The position numbers were made by a program, and so were the translations under genes. Under the pieces are notes generated by a model. That model searched no databases. It saw nothing but the letters and a program-made list of their open reading frames with translations, and was not told where the DNA came from. DNA of 64,000 nt from Lytechinus variegatus (lineage: Eukaryota > Echinodermata > Echinoidea > Temnopleuroida > Toxopneustidae), in the NCBI RefSeq assembly GCF_018143015.1, contig NC_054749.1, forward strand, positions 34,268,000-34,331,999, given 5' to 3'. Positions 35,594 to 47,681 of this stretch are shown here, piece by piece; the first letter of the stretch is position 1; the number at the start of each line of letters is the position of its first letter.

Positions 35594-36052
35594 TTGCTAT
35601 ATAAAATATACGGCTTGACGCCATGAATTGGATCTGAAAAAAAGGATTGTTTCGATATTGACCTCCCCAGAATATAGAATATCGGGGCAGAGTGCCCCTT
35701 CCCTGACAGAATTTTGATGAGATATTTTTCAGCCTGCCATTAATATAGTGATGGGAAAGTGATCCCGGAAGAAACTGCACATCAAAGAGGGAGAAGTCTG
35801 TATTTATTAAAGAAAATGGATGAAATACTTATGATATCATCTGAACCATGTCTCTTAGATTTTCAATTTAAAATGGTCAAAGTTCCTCTCGCTTTGTTTG
35901 AGAGCTTGCGACTTTTCAGAAATTTTGCCCATGCGTCATGTTTTATCCCGCCATTTTAACTCATTTTAATTCGCTGATTTCAATATCTTTTACTAAAGAA
36001 GATCAAACAGAAAATAATCGGTTTCCCCCAAAGATGTAGTTCGATTAAATGT

Positions 36053-36123
36053 ATCGGTGACATCTATCCCGATACCTCTCGCATGCTAGGTGAGTGCTCT
36101 ATATACCGTCTGAGCTAGCTACC
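36053..36123 (-). pseudogene. decayed tRNA-Ala copy
   Basis: Recognisable GCTAGCTCAGA D arm and TAGCATGCGAGAGGTA, but with an insertion around GGTATATAG, mismatches in the anticodon stem and a broken T arm and acceptor. It lies in a roughly 530-bp unit duplicated from the 35527 region (shared GCTTGACG(C/T)CATG, CAGAATAT and TGACAGAATTTTGATGAG blocks). Confidence 0.75.
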
Positions 36124-36532
36124 CTGTTAAAAAAAAGATATACAGCTTGACGTCATGCATTAGATCTGAAAAAGATGTTTTTTCTGCATTGATCTTACCA
36201 GAATATTGTGGCTGGCTCGGTGCCCCTCTCTGACAGAATTTTGATGAGCTTTTTTTTTCTTTCAGCCTGCAAAATTCATTAACGGAAAAATTCTACTTCT
36301 TTTCTATTTTTTTTCCAAGCCACTGGCATGATTATTCAAATCCAAGAGAAGGAAGTCCGTATTAAAGAAAATAAAATGGATCATAAAATATAACATCATC
36401 TGAACCATGTCTTTTAGATTTTCAATTTAGTGTTCGAAGTTTGCTCTCGCTCACTTTGCGAGTTCACCATTTTTCAGAAGTTTGGTCCATGCGCCATGTT
36501 TCTCCCCGTCAACATTTTTAGCTTATTTTGGT

Positions 36533-36765
36533 AGGGCCCTGGGAACGATTTTTTCAGGGGGTGTTGGTTTTAATTTGACAGGCAAAGAATTTTTTTTGCT
36601 GCATTAAGAAAGTGATTTTGTTCCAGTAAAATCTGACAGGCAAAAAAAAGCTCTTCATTTTTTTTTAATGCAGGATATTGCCAAGGAGATATCTCCTTGA
36701 TATTGCGAATACATTTCTACCAGTTAAGGGGATGCTGCCTATGGACAATAACACACACAGCACAC
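36533..36765. repeat. dispersed repeat, copy 1
   Basis: Begins AGGGCCCTGGGAACGAT and ends at TATGGACAATAACACACACA. The same start and end words occur at 52315-52565. Confidence 0.5.
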
Positions 36766-37115
36766 CAGTTTCCCAGGAACGTTTAATTTGCTTTGCTGAT
36801 ATTTTTTAAAGAAGAACAACAAGTAAATAATTTCTCAAAAAAGAACTATTTTGATGAATTTCGTTTAATTTGTAGATAATTATATTGAGAAAAATGTGGA
36901 ATGAAAATCTATATCTACAATCTATAATCTAAGAGAATCCGGGTTTTATAATGAATTTCAAGATGAATCCACACGACTGTGGCAAAGATTTTTTTTTTGT
37001 AAATCATAATTTCCTTTTAGAAAATTGATTGGATGTTTCTAAAAGCCACTGTACTCCCTCTTAAAAAAATAATAGCTAAAAGAAATACCTACATCTATTA
37101 TAAAAATACTGAATC

Positions 37116-37188
37116 TGGAGAACCCGGGCATCGATCCCGGTACCTCTCGCATGCTAAGCGAGCGCTCTACCATCTGAGCTAGCTCCCC
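37116..37188 (-). tRNA. tRNA-Ala (AGC), second intact copy
   Basis: Identical 73-nt sequence to the gene at 35217-35289, in the same orientation, with all stems preserved. The flanks differ from the first copy. Confidence 0.93.
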
Positions 37189-37505
37189 TACACACCATCT
37201 ATGTCAATTATTATCCCTTTGGACGATTTCTGAAAGGCAGTCTGAACGAGGGTGATCTCGAGAAGGGCATGATCAGATCAGTTTCAATAGACCCGTTTTG
37301 GAGGTATTCAATTATATCGATTTTATTATGTTCTTTCTTCCCTTTGGCCGTACGCATTTTCTTCAGTAACTTTTGTTCACCTGTAAATAAATGTATATAG
37401 CTCGATAAAAGCCTGTGTACTGAGCAATGATGATGATGTACATGTTTATTGACGTTTCCAAATAATTATGGTTATGCAGACATGTTAAACAAATACTTGA
37501 CAGCA

Positions 37506-37694
37506 TAGGCGGCGGAAGGGGGGGGGGAAGGGGGGACGGGCCCCCCCTAAATTTGAGGAGGGGGGACGGTCCCCCCTAAATTTGTTGTTGATCTAAATTT
37601 GTTGTTGATGACCCTTTTTTTTTTTTTTTTTTTTTTTTGCTTGTCAAAATTTTTGTTGTTGTCCCCTCCTAAAATTTTTGGCTTCCGCCGCCAA
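37506..37694. mobile_element. short inverted-end element with poly-T core
   Basis: GGCGGCGGAAG and CTTCCGCCGCC bracket G/C runs, a doubled CCTAAATTTG block and a T23 run. MITE-like. Confidence 0.65.
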
Positions 37695-37809
37695 TGCTTG
37701 ACAGGCATAACAACAATGCATAACTGGAGTACATGTAAATAACATTTTAAATTACGATATACCTTGCTACGATCGAGGTAGTAATGTGAATATAGGCATT
37801 TACAGATCA

Positions 37810-38055
37810 CCATGATCATTATCATCGACATCATCACCATCATTATCGTTATCATCACCATAATTATCATCATCGTCATCATAATAACCATCAACACTGG
37901 TCATCATCATCATCATCGCCATCATCACCATCATCATCATCGTCATCATCTTCGTCATCATCATCATAACCATCAACGTTGGTCATCATCATCATCGTCA
38001 TAATCACCGTCATCATCATCATAACCATCAACTTTGGTCATCATCATCATCATCG
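37810..38055. repeat. ATC microsatellite with a longer period
   Basis: CAT/ATC triplets punctuated three times by ATAACCATCAAC followed by NNTGGTCATC, giving a higher-order repeat of about 75 bp. Confidence 0.8.
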
Positions 38056-39082
38056 CCATTTGTCAACATTATTTGATACCACTGTCTTTTATTTGCGTGG
38101 CCCATCGATTAAACATCTTTCAATACTATTGTAAAGAGCGCCCTCTTAATCCTTCACTATGTTTCGTTATCGGTAATAATTATGGTAATTTCATCGTGCT
38201 AGAAAGGCACTGGATTCATTGGGGTTGTTGAAATTGTACTTCTCTCATAATCATACCCTAGTAGTTAGCTGGTATTACAGAACTTTACCCCCATCGATGA
38301 TTAATGTAAACATCACGTGATAAAATTGCATATTTTTCTGACATGGCTATTCATATTCATCTCACTTCATGATAAACAGATTGCCTTATAGATTGGTTGG
38401 AAACGTCTACCGTCCATTTGATTTGATTTATTGATCTAAAATATATGAAACCTCATTCTAAATGTTCAACAATATTCAATGGTGAACAAAGTCTCCATCC
38501 CACAAGTAATAAAATATGGATTACATTGAACTGTAGGAAAGATAACTTAACAACGAATTGTTTAAATACAAATGTTCTTTTTATTTTTAAATCGTGCATA
38601 AAAAGGTACGCAGAAAGATTTTTTTTAAATGTAAAGGAAATTAATTAACTTCAATCTAACTTAAACATAAATAATGATAATAATAATAATGAAATTAGAA
38701 TAATGATGATAATGATAATCGTCAAATTATTGTGATTTGACAAACAGTGTCGTTTAATTATAGTAAAGTGTGATGTATCTGCAATTAAGAAGGAAATAAA
38801 TAAATGTATATTTGGGGGAAAAAACTATTATTCAAATTTGAGTAATTGGATACAAATCTTGGAATCATTTCACAAGAAAACCATGAAAAACATTTTATAC
38901 CTTAAAAGCCGGGCTTAATACTCAATAGATGCATCCGCTTTCCTGGTACCGGCCATAATAAATAGCATAACACATTATCATTAATAATTTTATAAGCAAA
39001 TAAAATTAACCAAATTAGGTTAACAATTATTAATATGGCTCCAAATTGAATACAATCTAAAATCTGAAATCATTGGCGTCTA
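38056..39082. other. no gene seen
   Basis: 3' flank of gene D, AT-rich. Confidence 0.4.
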
Positions 39083-40867
39083 TCAAAGTTCTTTAACTTC
39101 ATCATAGCTAACATTGCCGGTGATGACGTCATCATATGACGGAGGAGGGGGTATGCTCTCTACCTCAGAGCTTGGGTCGACCACGCCCACCTGCGATGGC
39201 GGTTTAGGGGGGTAGAGTGTCGTATAGTTTACTGGAGGTAGGGTGGTGGAAGTTCCTGGCTGGGGGTAAGGCATGGGTACCGATGTGGTGTTGGTATTGG
39301 GGTGGCTCTGGGTAGCACCGCTGGGGTTTGGCGGATAAGGAGAAGCTGCACTCGGGTAGCTGAAAAAGAAGAAAAAAAAAACTTTTTTTGTTTTGGCCTC
39401 GAATAAGAGCGGGGCGCCTATATCAAGATGAATTCTAATTTAATTTAATACAAAACATTTATGGTGAATGGGTTTGTCGTCGAGTTGGACTCATCATTAT
39501 CGTTCTTACCATGTAAACTTTTCTTAGTTGTTTTCATGATCTTTATTCCATCTGCCTTACATCCCCCCCCCCCCCTCTCCCCCCCCCCCCCTCCCCCCCC
39601 CTCTCTCTCTCTCTCTCCTCTCTCTTCCTGTCTATCGTGATAAAATTTTCTACAAAATACATTGTTTATGGCTAAAAGTAATCAACCCAGCATATAATGC
39701 TAATCATAATAGTATGAATAAATCGATCATTTTATCCAGTGCCTAATTGCCAGTGATCAACTCCTTACCTCCTAAAAACTATTTTTGAAATTCTGGAATC
39801 CTATCTTCCGATTAAATGAGTTAACATTATTTTACAATATACAAGTGCACTTAACAAAGGTATTTTCTTACTGCTTATAAGATCTTTAGTCCCCCCCCCC
39901 CTCCTCCAATGCTGGTATATGATGTGATGCACAGTTAGGATGATTTATTTTCAATTCAATTCAATGCAATTTATTTTTCATTCTTAAAAATAATACAAAT
40001 AAGTAGAAGATAATCTATTGATTCAATAAAAATAATAATAATAATAATATTTCTATTAACATGATTGACATTTCTGTTATGCATTGTCTTTTTTTGCTAA
40101 GAGCTACATTGTTTAAGTGTTTATATTTTTAGTGTAATCCCTGTTCTTTATATATTTGAATATTCACTGTCTTGTTCATCTATATTTTATTTTTGTTGTT
40201 TTAACTGAACCGAATCGACACGTTGGAGATGAGAAAGGACTTACTTTTGTACAGGTTGTGGATAAGGTTGGGGGTGATAGGAAGGGTTTCCAGGATTCCC
40301 GGTAGCTGTTCCCATGGCAACACTCCCAGGTTGCACCGCACCAGTTTGAACGATATGAGATGACCCCTCACCAACGTGTGAAACGGTGCTACTAATTCCT
40401 CCTTCCAAAGACAGAGTGGATACTGTCATATTGGGGGTCGCTGTCCCAGCCTCTAAACTTGCTTCCGACTGAGAGGCAATTAGTTTGTTCCTCATGTTGA
40501 TTCGTATGATGGAGGTGATTACAAGGAGGGGGACGCTTAGACTGAAAATAACGATACCAGCGATGCCGAGAGCAGAATCAGTCCATCCTCCAAGGTTCGA
40601 CATCATCATCCCAACTGCGATGCCGACTACGGATATGAATGACAACATTCCGATAAGAGGCTTTGACTGGGCATTTCCACCTGCTCCACCCGTGCCGGTA
40701 GTCATCACTGTAGTACTAGTTTGATTTCCTCGTCGAAGAGTAAAGATGGCAACACCTCCATGATGACGACGACGATGATGACGGTGTCGATTACGGTTAT
40801 GACGACGGTTTGCACGTCGATGATGACCTCCGGCTCGACGTCCTCCTCTTCGATGACCTACGCCCAT
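39083..40867 (-). CDS. two-TM hairpin protein, family member D (Arg/His-rich N terminus, PPPPSY tail)
   Basis: Exon 1 40867-40245 and exon 2 39359-39083 join in phase 2 (CAAAA|GTAAGT, TCTTTTTCAG) into 299 residues. The ATG at 40867 matches the start of gene E (MGVGHRRGGRRAGG against MGLGERRGGRRAGG). An acceptor at 40919 (CATGTTCAG) marks the 5' edge of the exon. Residues 5-38 are almost all Arg, His, Asn and Gly. TM1 is about 70-91 and TM2 about 98-122, with the turn SNLGGWTDSALGIAG (motif G-x8-W-x5-G-x2-G). The shared segment NMTVSTLSLEGG...HIVQT lies at 147-175. The exon-2 tail is Pro/Tyr-rich with PPPPSYDDVITGNV (PPSY 280-283), then acidic SYDEVKEL. Closest relative in the window is E. Confidence 0.9.
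39563..39617. repeat. C/CT-rich run in the intron of gene D
   Basis: Poly-C interrupted by CT steps, then (CT)n. Confidence 0.85.
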
Positions 40868-40918
40868 GTCTTTAGCGGCTATAGCGGTTGTTTGGGTGAT
40901 GATCGATGTCAAAGGATT

Positions 40919-42048
40919 CTGAACATGTCGAGAATAGAGTAGTGATAATCAGCAGCTATGTTTTTAAGATTTTGTGAAATGAATATAGTGGAATATATTA
41001 ATACAGTATAGCCATGGAGACAATGCGAATGACTTAGTACACAATTGTGAATAGTAGGGGAGAGATAAAGCAATACGGGTATTGAAGTCGCATTATTCAG
41101 CTGTAAGTATTGTAATGAAGTATATTTTTTCAGAGTTTTTATATTAAGTAAACATATTTGATATAATTAAGTATATCTTTGGGGTAAGGGAGGAATAGAT
41201 TTATGGGTATCAAACTCGAGTAAGTATAAGCTTGCTATAATCGCAGAATACTACTCCTAAGTTTTCAAGAAATTCATGGATATACTTACCAATGAGCAAG
41301 TCCTTGAAAATTGATCCTACCTATAAACAATAGTTGGTCACATTGCACCTTTTTAAACCTATCTCAGTCATCCTCAAGTCACTATAAATTGGTTTGTTTT
41401 TCCCTGAAAATGCTTAAAGGTAACTGAAGTAACGATTTCATTATACAGCCACAGACTTTATACAGCGAACATATTATTTCACCAGATTCTATATAGGCGT
41501 TCTAATGTATTTCTTCCTCTGCAAACCCTATGTATGCACAGTTACGTAAGAATGATGCAGTCACTATGTACATGACCAATATACATGCTTGCATTTAGTG
41601 TAGTATTATTAAAGGGACGATCAACAATGTCACCAAGTTAGATGTAATACAAAGGGAAAATGTGAGTTTGAGTGATTTGATGTTTGCCTGAGAATACAGT
41701 GAAAAGGGGCCTATGACCCGCCAACATTGAGGGCGTAAAAGCTGAAGTTGAAGTGTGCAGTGTGTACAGGTCGTGGTAATAAAGCGCATAAGTGCATAGG
41801 TCTGGACGGTTTGATTTTGAAATTGAAATTTTAAACCAACCCTTGTGAATAAAGTTAAAACTTGGTTTAAATATTTTACAAGACATCACTTTTGAAAACC
41901 AACTAGATTCATTCATGTCAGAAGGAATGTCCAACTGGAATTTGAATTTATGTTCTGTTTGGTGTTCTAGCTGCTGCCCCACCCCCTCCGAAAAAAAGTA
42001 GAAAGCATTGTAAACAGTAGAAACGGCTGATGTTTACTGTTTATCACT
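40919..42048. other. no gene seen
   Basis: 5' flank of gene D. No first exon could be placed. Confidence 0.4.
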
Positions 42049-42298
42049 TACACTGTAAAAAATAATATTGGGTAAACTTTAACCAGCACGAGGGTAATTG
42101 TGTGTCCAACCAAGTTTGGTAATATTTTACCCAATGCGGCAAGCATATAAGGTTAAAAAATAAGCAACAAATACTTTAGAATGGGCAAAAAAATCATCAC
42201 AGTGGATAAATAAAAATGCCCAAAAGAAATGCCCCATGTTGGATAGACACATAATAACACTCATGGAGCATTTTTACGCAATATTTTTTTAGAGTAAT
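42049..42298. mobile_element. MITE, TACACTGTAAAAA-type ends
   Basis: TACACTGTAAAAAATAATATTGGGT on the left pairs with ACGCAATATTTTTTTAGAGTA on the right. The interior (TGCCCAAAAGAAATGCCCCA, TTTACCCAA) is unrelated to the other members. Confidence 0.65.
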
Positions 42299-43684
42299 GA
42301 AAGCAAGAAATATTTGATATGTTCATTTAATCATAGGATTCCTATCGGTGTTTTTTCTGATTGATATATGATTAATAAAAGAAGTACGTCTTTTCACTTG
42401 CCGGTGTGGCAACAGTTTTTCGTCCTTCGGCATGTTGATTGAATGAAGCTGAAATATATTTCAATACATCTAAGTCTCTTTTACCGATGTTTGCACATTA
42501 AGACAAACTAGTATTCTACCTTTCATTGATTCTCTTTACTTGAGTGACATTATCTATCTTCGGTATTAAACATACAGCAAATAAAGCTTTGGAGGGCTGG
42601 CCGTGTTTTTGTTTCTGAATGAGGATGCGTCACTATACACACAAATACATCACCATGATCATGAAAATACAATATGTGGACCACCTAGATAGATATACTT
42701 TCTTGATATCTTTATATATATATGATTATGTGCTGTATTTCGCATGCATAACAAATCATGAACAGATTGAGTGACTATTAAGGGTCAGCGCCACATGACG
42801 AATAGACCGGAGACAGGGGCTACTCTGCCGTCCACTCACAAATGGATTTGTCTTTGATTTTCTTTAAAGACATTTTATTGAATTCATATATTATGCTCCA
42901 CATGATGATAAAGAAATCGGAGTTACATTGCTCCCATGTACTTTTTGAAAACAGATGTTTCAAAGTAATTAACTCAGAATCACACAGAACAATGACATAT
43001 TTTTCTCATTTATAATAAGACGCTCATTCGACAGATTTGCTCCTTTTGCCAGTGGAGGGCAGTATTGCTCTCGATGACTGCCTTTAAGATTGCCTTTAGT
43101 GGGTCCCTCCATTTCAATCTTAATTTAATATCTATTGAAAAATAGTATACATATTTAAAACCTACAATATGTTGCCCAGATTGTCTAAGTTTTTTTTTTT
43201 CACAACATGTGTATTATGAATTTCATTTTTGCAACGGATACAAATATTTATGTTTATATAAATTATGGTATACAATTTGTTTTTGTTTGATGGAAGTGAA
43301 ATAAATAAATAAATTTGAATTTGAAGAAATGTGAGATAAAGTAAATAGGAGAAAGAATGTAAAGAGGCAGCCAAGAGGCACTGAATGAATACAGTGTAAT
43401 GATCATTACCCCATCACCGTCACATTCAACATCTACTATACGTTTTCTCTTCAATTTTAATTCACCAGGGTAAGAAGCAATAATCATTTCTCATAAAATT
43501 CAAGGCGCATTTATTGAAACACGATCGTGAAAGATATTTCAATATGATATAAAAACAATGTTATTGATTGAAAAAAACAAATACATACATTTCAATTTCA
43601 TTTGGTTAATATAACAAATCGTTCTGGATTGAATGAAGAATTTGCATAAAGTAACATACTGACATACATGTACAATCTAAGAGG
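42299..43684. other. no gene seen
   Basis: AT-rich intergenic DNA with a (TA)n at about 42713-42722. Confidence 0.45.
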
Positions 43685-43886
43685 GTGTTGCAAGAAAATG
43701 TTTTCAATCAATTGCAAATTTTAGTTGCAAATTTACAAGTGATATAACAATAAATCAAATCAATTTATACTTAATACAAGGAGAAGACCAGTGACCAATT
43801 GCAAATCTGCAATTAATCGCAATACTTTCGATTGATTTGGATACCTAAAATGGACTTGCAATCAATTGCAGGTTTCTTGCAACACT
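43685..43886. mobile_element. palindromic MITE (GTGTTGCAAGAAA ends)
   Basis: GTGTTGCAAGAAAATG and TTTCTTGCAACAC ends. The interior is built of TCAATTGCAAATT / GATTGCA words in both orientations. Confidence 0.75.
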
Positions 43887-43926
43887 CACTCCATCCTGTG
43901 TCACATATTCAAGGAGTTTATCACGT

Positions 43927-44084
43927 GGAGCGTTTCATCAACAAAATTATTTTGTCAAGTTGTCAGATCTGACAACTTTCCTCGATTTTGATTGGCTGAA
44001 AAGCAATGTTACCATGGTAACTGTGGGATAATACGGGACTTTTCAGATAAATCGTCTGACAAGTCCTTTTCATGAAACGCTCAC
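43927..44084. mobile_element. palindromic MITE (GCGTTTCAT ends)
   Basis: AGCGTTTCATCAACAAA and CCTTTTCATGAAACGCT. The internal TTGATTGGCTGAAAAGCAAT and ACCATGGTAAC also appear in the 63603-63750 element. Confidence 0.8.
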
Positions 44085-44228
44085 CTGGATGTGTTCACAC
44101 GATGGGGTGGACCCTTCTCCCATCTACATTCATCTTGATGGCATGGATTCTTTGTTTGGGTAATATTTACTCAACAAAAAATAACGATTTAACAAAGTTA
44201 CCACGATAGAACGCTTCGACACTCTCTA

Positions 44229-44420
44229 AAGACATGGTCACACCGGCCGAGCGTTGTTGGAGCGGTCGTGGAGCTATTTACCATTTTCGATTTCGATTGT
44301 TGTTTTTTTGTTTTCGATTTTTTCCCCCAATTTTGAGAGCGAAATTCGACCCTCTTTCCCTACCGCTCCACGACCGCTCCAACAACGCTCGGCGGCCGGC
44401 CGGTGTGACCATGCCTTTAG
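44229..44420. mobile_element. MITE with about 50-bp inverted ends (CATGGTCACACCGGCC)
   Basis: CATGGTCACACCGGCC then GAGCGTTGTTGGAGCGGTCG on the left; the right end is the inverted copy with an extra GGCCGCC. The interior is a TTTCGATTTT-rich spacer. Confidence 0.9.
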
Positions 44421-45772
44421 TTGATCATAAGACTCAATAAAGCCCCCCCCCTTCATTCATAAATTCTCACTCCACTTTATTAGTAAACATTGTTAATGGA
44501 CTTTGTTTGATCTTATTTAGTTTTGTATATAAATAATTTGATTGGCACGTAAATTGGGAAAATATAAAAACTGAAAACATGAAAGCTCCATTTTCACAGC
44601 AATAAATATAATTGATTTTTAAATCACGCAATAAAGAAAAAGTGGGTTTTTTTAATTTTAAATCAACATTGAAATAATCAATATAATAGGACTAATGAAG
44701 TGAATTTTATATGGATACAAAATAATGAAAATTAATACCTCATATTGAGATAATAAAATGACCCTAATGTGTGGATTATTTTATCAAAATATCGCCGAAT
44801 ATAACATAATAAACAACTTTGACTGTAAAATAAATAGATGAATAGATACATATTTTTTTAGATTTGGAGTACATGTATGTACACAAAATAATAAACCTGC
44901 GTGCATTGCAAAGGACGGACATAACATATAGCCACAAGGATCCTCTGAGTTTATATCGTGAAAGTCATTTCTCCTCTAAAGATTAGTAATAATTAGCCGG
45001 TCAAATAAACACTAAACCTTTTAAGATGATAGAAATTTTAACATCTCTTCACGTGAGATTCTTTCTTCAGGTTGTCGGCGCTGGAACGCAAATTCGGCAA
45101 CACCATAAAAATAGTGACGTACATGCATATGTCTGGGGGTTGTGGCCACCATCACTATAAATATTAATGGTAGAACAGATAGTCGGGATCTCTAAAGTTC
45201 GCTTGTCAGAGTTGCTAAATTGAGTTGAAAAGTAGACGGTGAATTTGCATTGCTAAGTGATTTTGTGTTAATGTTGAACAATACAGTTTTTTCTCTGCCC
45301 TGCAGTAATTCTCTGAGGATTTGAAATGTCACTGTTTTCCCCAAGGAGAAATGGGCTATTTTCAGCCATTATTTGGAGATGTGCTTCAATAGACGACATA
45401 CAGAGTAGGCCTAAACATTCAAGAAAATTAAATTGCTACATGCAAAGCTAATAAATTTATAATATTTACAATTTTAAATGTACGTACTAACATTCAAATA
45501 GAATAAATAACAAGATAGAATATGTTTATTACATTTACATAATGGACGTTATAAAAAAATATGTTTGAAAACAACATTAAAAGTAAGGTTTCAGTTGCAG
45601 AGTATCAAACTTCAGCCACAAACACAAACAAACAATAAAGGCATCAATGGAGAAGGAAGAAAACATCTTTCCTGGGATCATAAAGAGTGTTAGAAATTTG
45701 ATCGCCTGAAGAAGAAAAATCGTTGGCATCAATAAAAAAAATGGGTTGATGCACTATCAGGTCCATTTTGCC
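44421..45772. other. no gene seen
   Basis: 3' flank of gene E. A minus-strand AATAAA near 45525 could be its poly(A) signal. Confidence 0.4.
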
Positions 45773-47419
45773 TCATCTGACATTCCCACTTATGACGTCA
45801 TTGTAGGATGGCGGAGGCGCGTCGTTATTTCCATTAGGGTTATTAGGAATGGCCACGCCCACATTACCACCAGGTAACGATTGTACGGGGTAGTTATAGG
45901 TTCCTGGTGGTGGAACTACCGGCTGTTGTGGCGGAGGCACGATGGGTGCTAGTACGGGGTTGTTAACGGGTGGGTATGGGGCACCTCCATTTTGAGCAGG
46001 TGGATATGGTGCTACGGTGAAGCTGTATAAAAAAAAAGAAATATTTGAATTACATTGAATATGTTAAGTCAAAAAGAGGGCTGTGAAATGTAGTTAAAAT
46101 GCTCAAGCTTTTATCTAAGCTCATCGATGTATGAGTGTTCTGTATAAAAGATTCAGCTCAGTTTTCATACCGAGGTTTTTACCTGACTGCTAAGAAAGCA
46201 CGAATGCCTGTGAGCAAGCACCCAGGGGACCAACGGCTTAAGGTCCTCTCCGAGGGACCTGGTAATGAGGATAAATGCCCTACCAAAGGGCACTAGCGCA
46301 CCACTTGGAAATCGAACCCGGGTCCCCGGAATCCGAAACCCCCGCTCTACCGACTTAGCTATGGCGTCTCCCATAAACAGTTAATTAACCAAAATGTGGC
46401 AGTTTTGTAGTTTACAACTGAAAGCTTATTCATGTACTACTTGAAGTTTTTTTTATACACTTAAAAGCAACCATCCATCAAATGCAATTTTAATAATTAC
46501 TTCTATAACAACTGTACCTAGCGACCCAACAAAGGAATTCCCAAATAAGCCAATCAAATTTCTCCGATGCAGCTTAGAAAATCTAGAATCAAGCATGTTG
46601 TCTGTTAGGTTAGTAGGAGCGGTGATGGTCATGTGGCCCAAAGATGACAATCTGATATTAGGTTCCTGCTATAATCTCAAATTGTCGTATCATCCAGTGT
46701 CCATGCTATTATTATTATTATATCTATAACAAAGTCAGAAAAACAGTGTTATTTTCATTGAATATATTACACTCTGAAATGGCAAGGAACGAACGATATA
46801 CTCACCTCTGTGTTGGTGGTGGAGGCTGGACTGGTCCTCCTGCGTAACCTGGTTGCATTCCCATGGCAACTCCTCCAGGCTGGAACGCGCTAACCTGGGA
46901 GGTATATGATGTTGTTTCATCAATCTGTGAAGCTGTAGTGCTTCCACCTATAGTCACAGTGGACACTGTCATGGTGGCATTGCCTGCCTCCACCCCTCCC
47001 ACCGCTGGTCCTGGGGGTAATTTCATCATGTTGCATCGCATCGCAACCAGTATGATGATGAAGATAAAACTAGCGAAGAGCATGAACATGCCTATTCTTC
47101 CAAGGGTGGTCGACACCCACCCTCCAATGTTGGCTAAAGTCATGCCTACGATAAAACCAAAGGCTGCAGCCATGATGAGCATAATAAGTAGGGCATAATG
47201 TCCCCCTGAGATAGGAACGACCGACCCGCCGCCAACTCCTCCTCCTCCTCCAGCTCCTTTCCGTCTCCAACCAAGCCTGAGAACGGGACGAGCACCGTGA
47301 AACCCACGACCACCATGATGACGACGACGGTGACGATTGCGGTGGTGGTTATGACGATGATGTGCGCGTCGTCGATGACCTCCTGCTCGACGACCTCCTC
47401 TTCTTTCACCTAATCCCAT
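45773..47419 (-). CDS. two-TM hairpin protein, family member E (Arg/His-rich N terminus, PPPSY tail)
   Basis: Exon 1 47419-46806 and exon 2 46022-45773 join in phase 2 (CAGAG|GTGAGT, TTTTATACAG) into 287 residues. An acceptor at 47467 (CATTTTTCAG) marks the 5' edge of the coding exon. Residues 5-55 are Arg/His/Gly-rich, followed by a Gly run (GAGGGGGVGGG). TM1 is about 74-97 and TM2 about 104-127, with the turn ANIGGWVSTTLGRIG (motif G-x8-W-x5-G-x2-G). The shared segment ATMTVSTVTIGG...TTSYTSQ lies at 148-175. The exon-2 tail is Pro-rich and ends APPPSYNDVISGNVR, with PPSY at 275-278. VISGNV matches VITGNV of gene D. The 783-nt intron holds a SINE. Confidence 0.9.
46140..46377 (-). mobile_element. 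tRNA-derived SINE in the intron of gene E
   Basis: Minus-strand head with A box (TAGCTAAGTCGGTAGAGCGG) and B box (GGTTCGATTTCC), then GTGGTGCGCTAGTGCCCTTT, TCATTACCAGGTCCCTCGG and CTTTCTTAGCAGTCAGGTA. The most complete copy of the family also present at 7240-7832. Confidence 0.85.
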
Positions 47420-47681
47420 TACGAAGATGGCCGAGTTGTGTCTTGGCTTCGAGATTTAATACTTATCTGAAAAATGGAGTTTAAATTACAGCAAACATCT
47501 CAATTACAAATATAAAATTATGTTAGTAAAATATCCCATCCACTAATAGTACTGTAACATTTTGTTTTATTCTTTCGAATATTTGCTAACAGATAACAGT
47601 GGGAACAATGATACATCTCTCTCCCAAAGTACTTTATTGAATGTATTCTACTCAGTTCATTGAAAAAATTGTCGAAATTGT

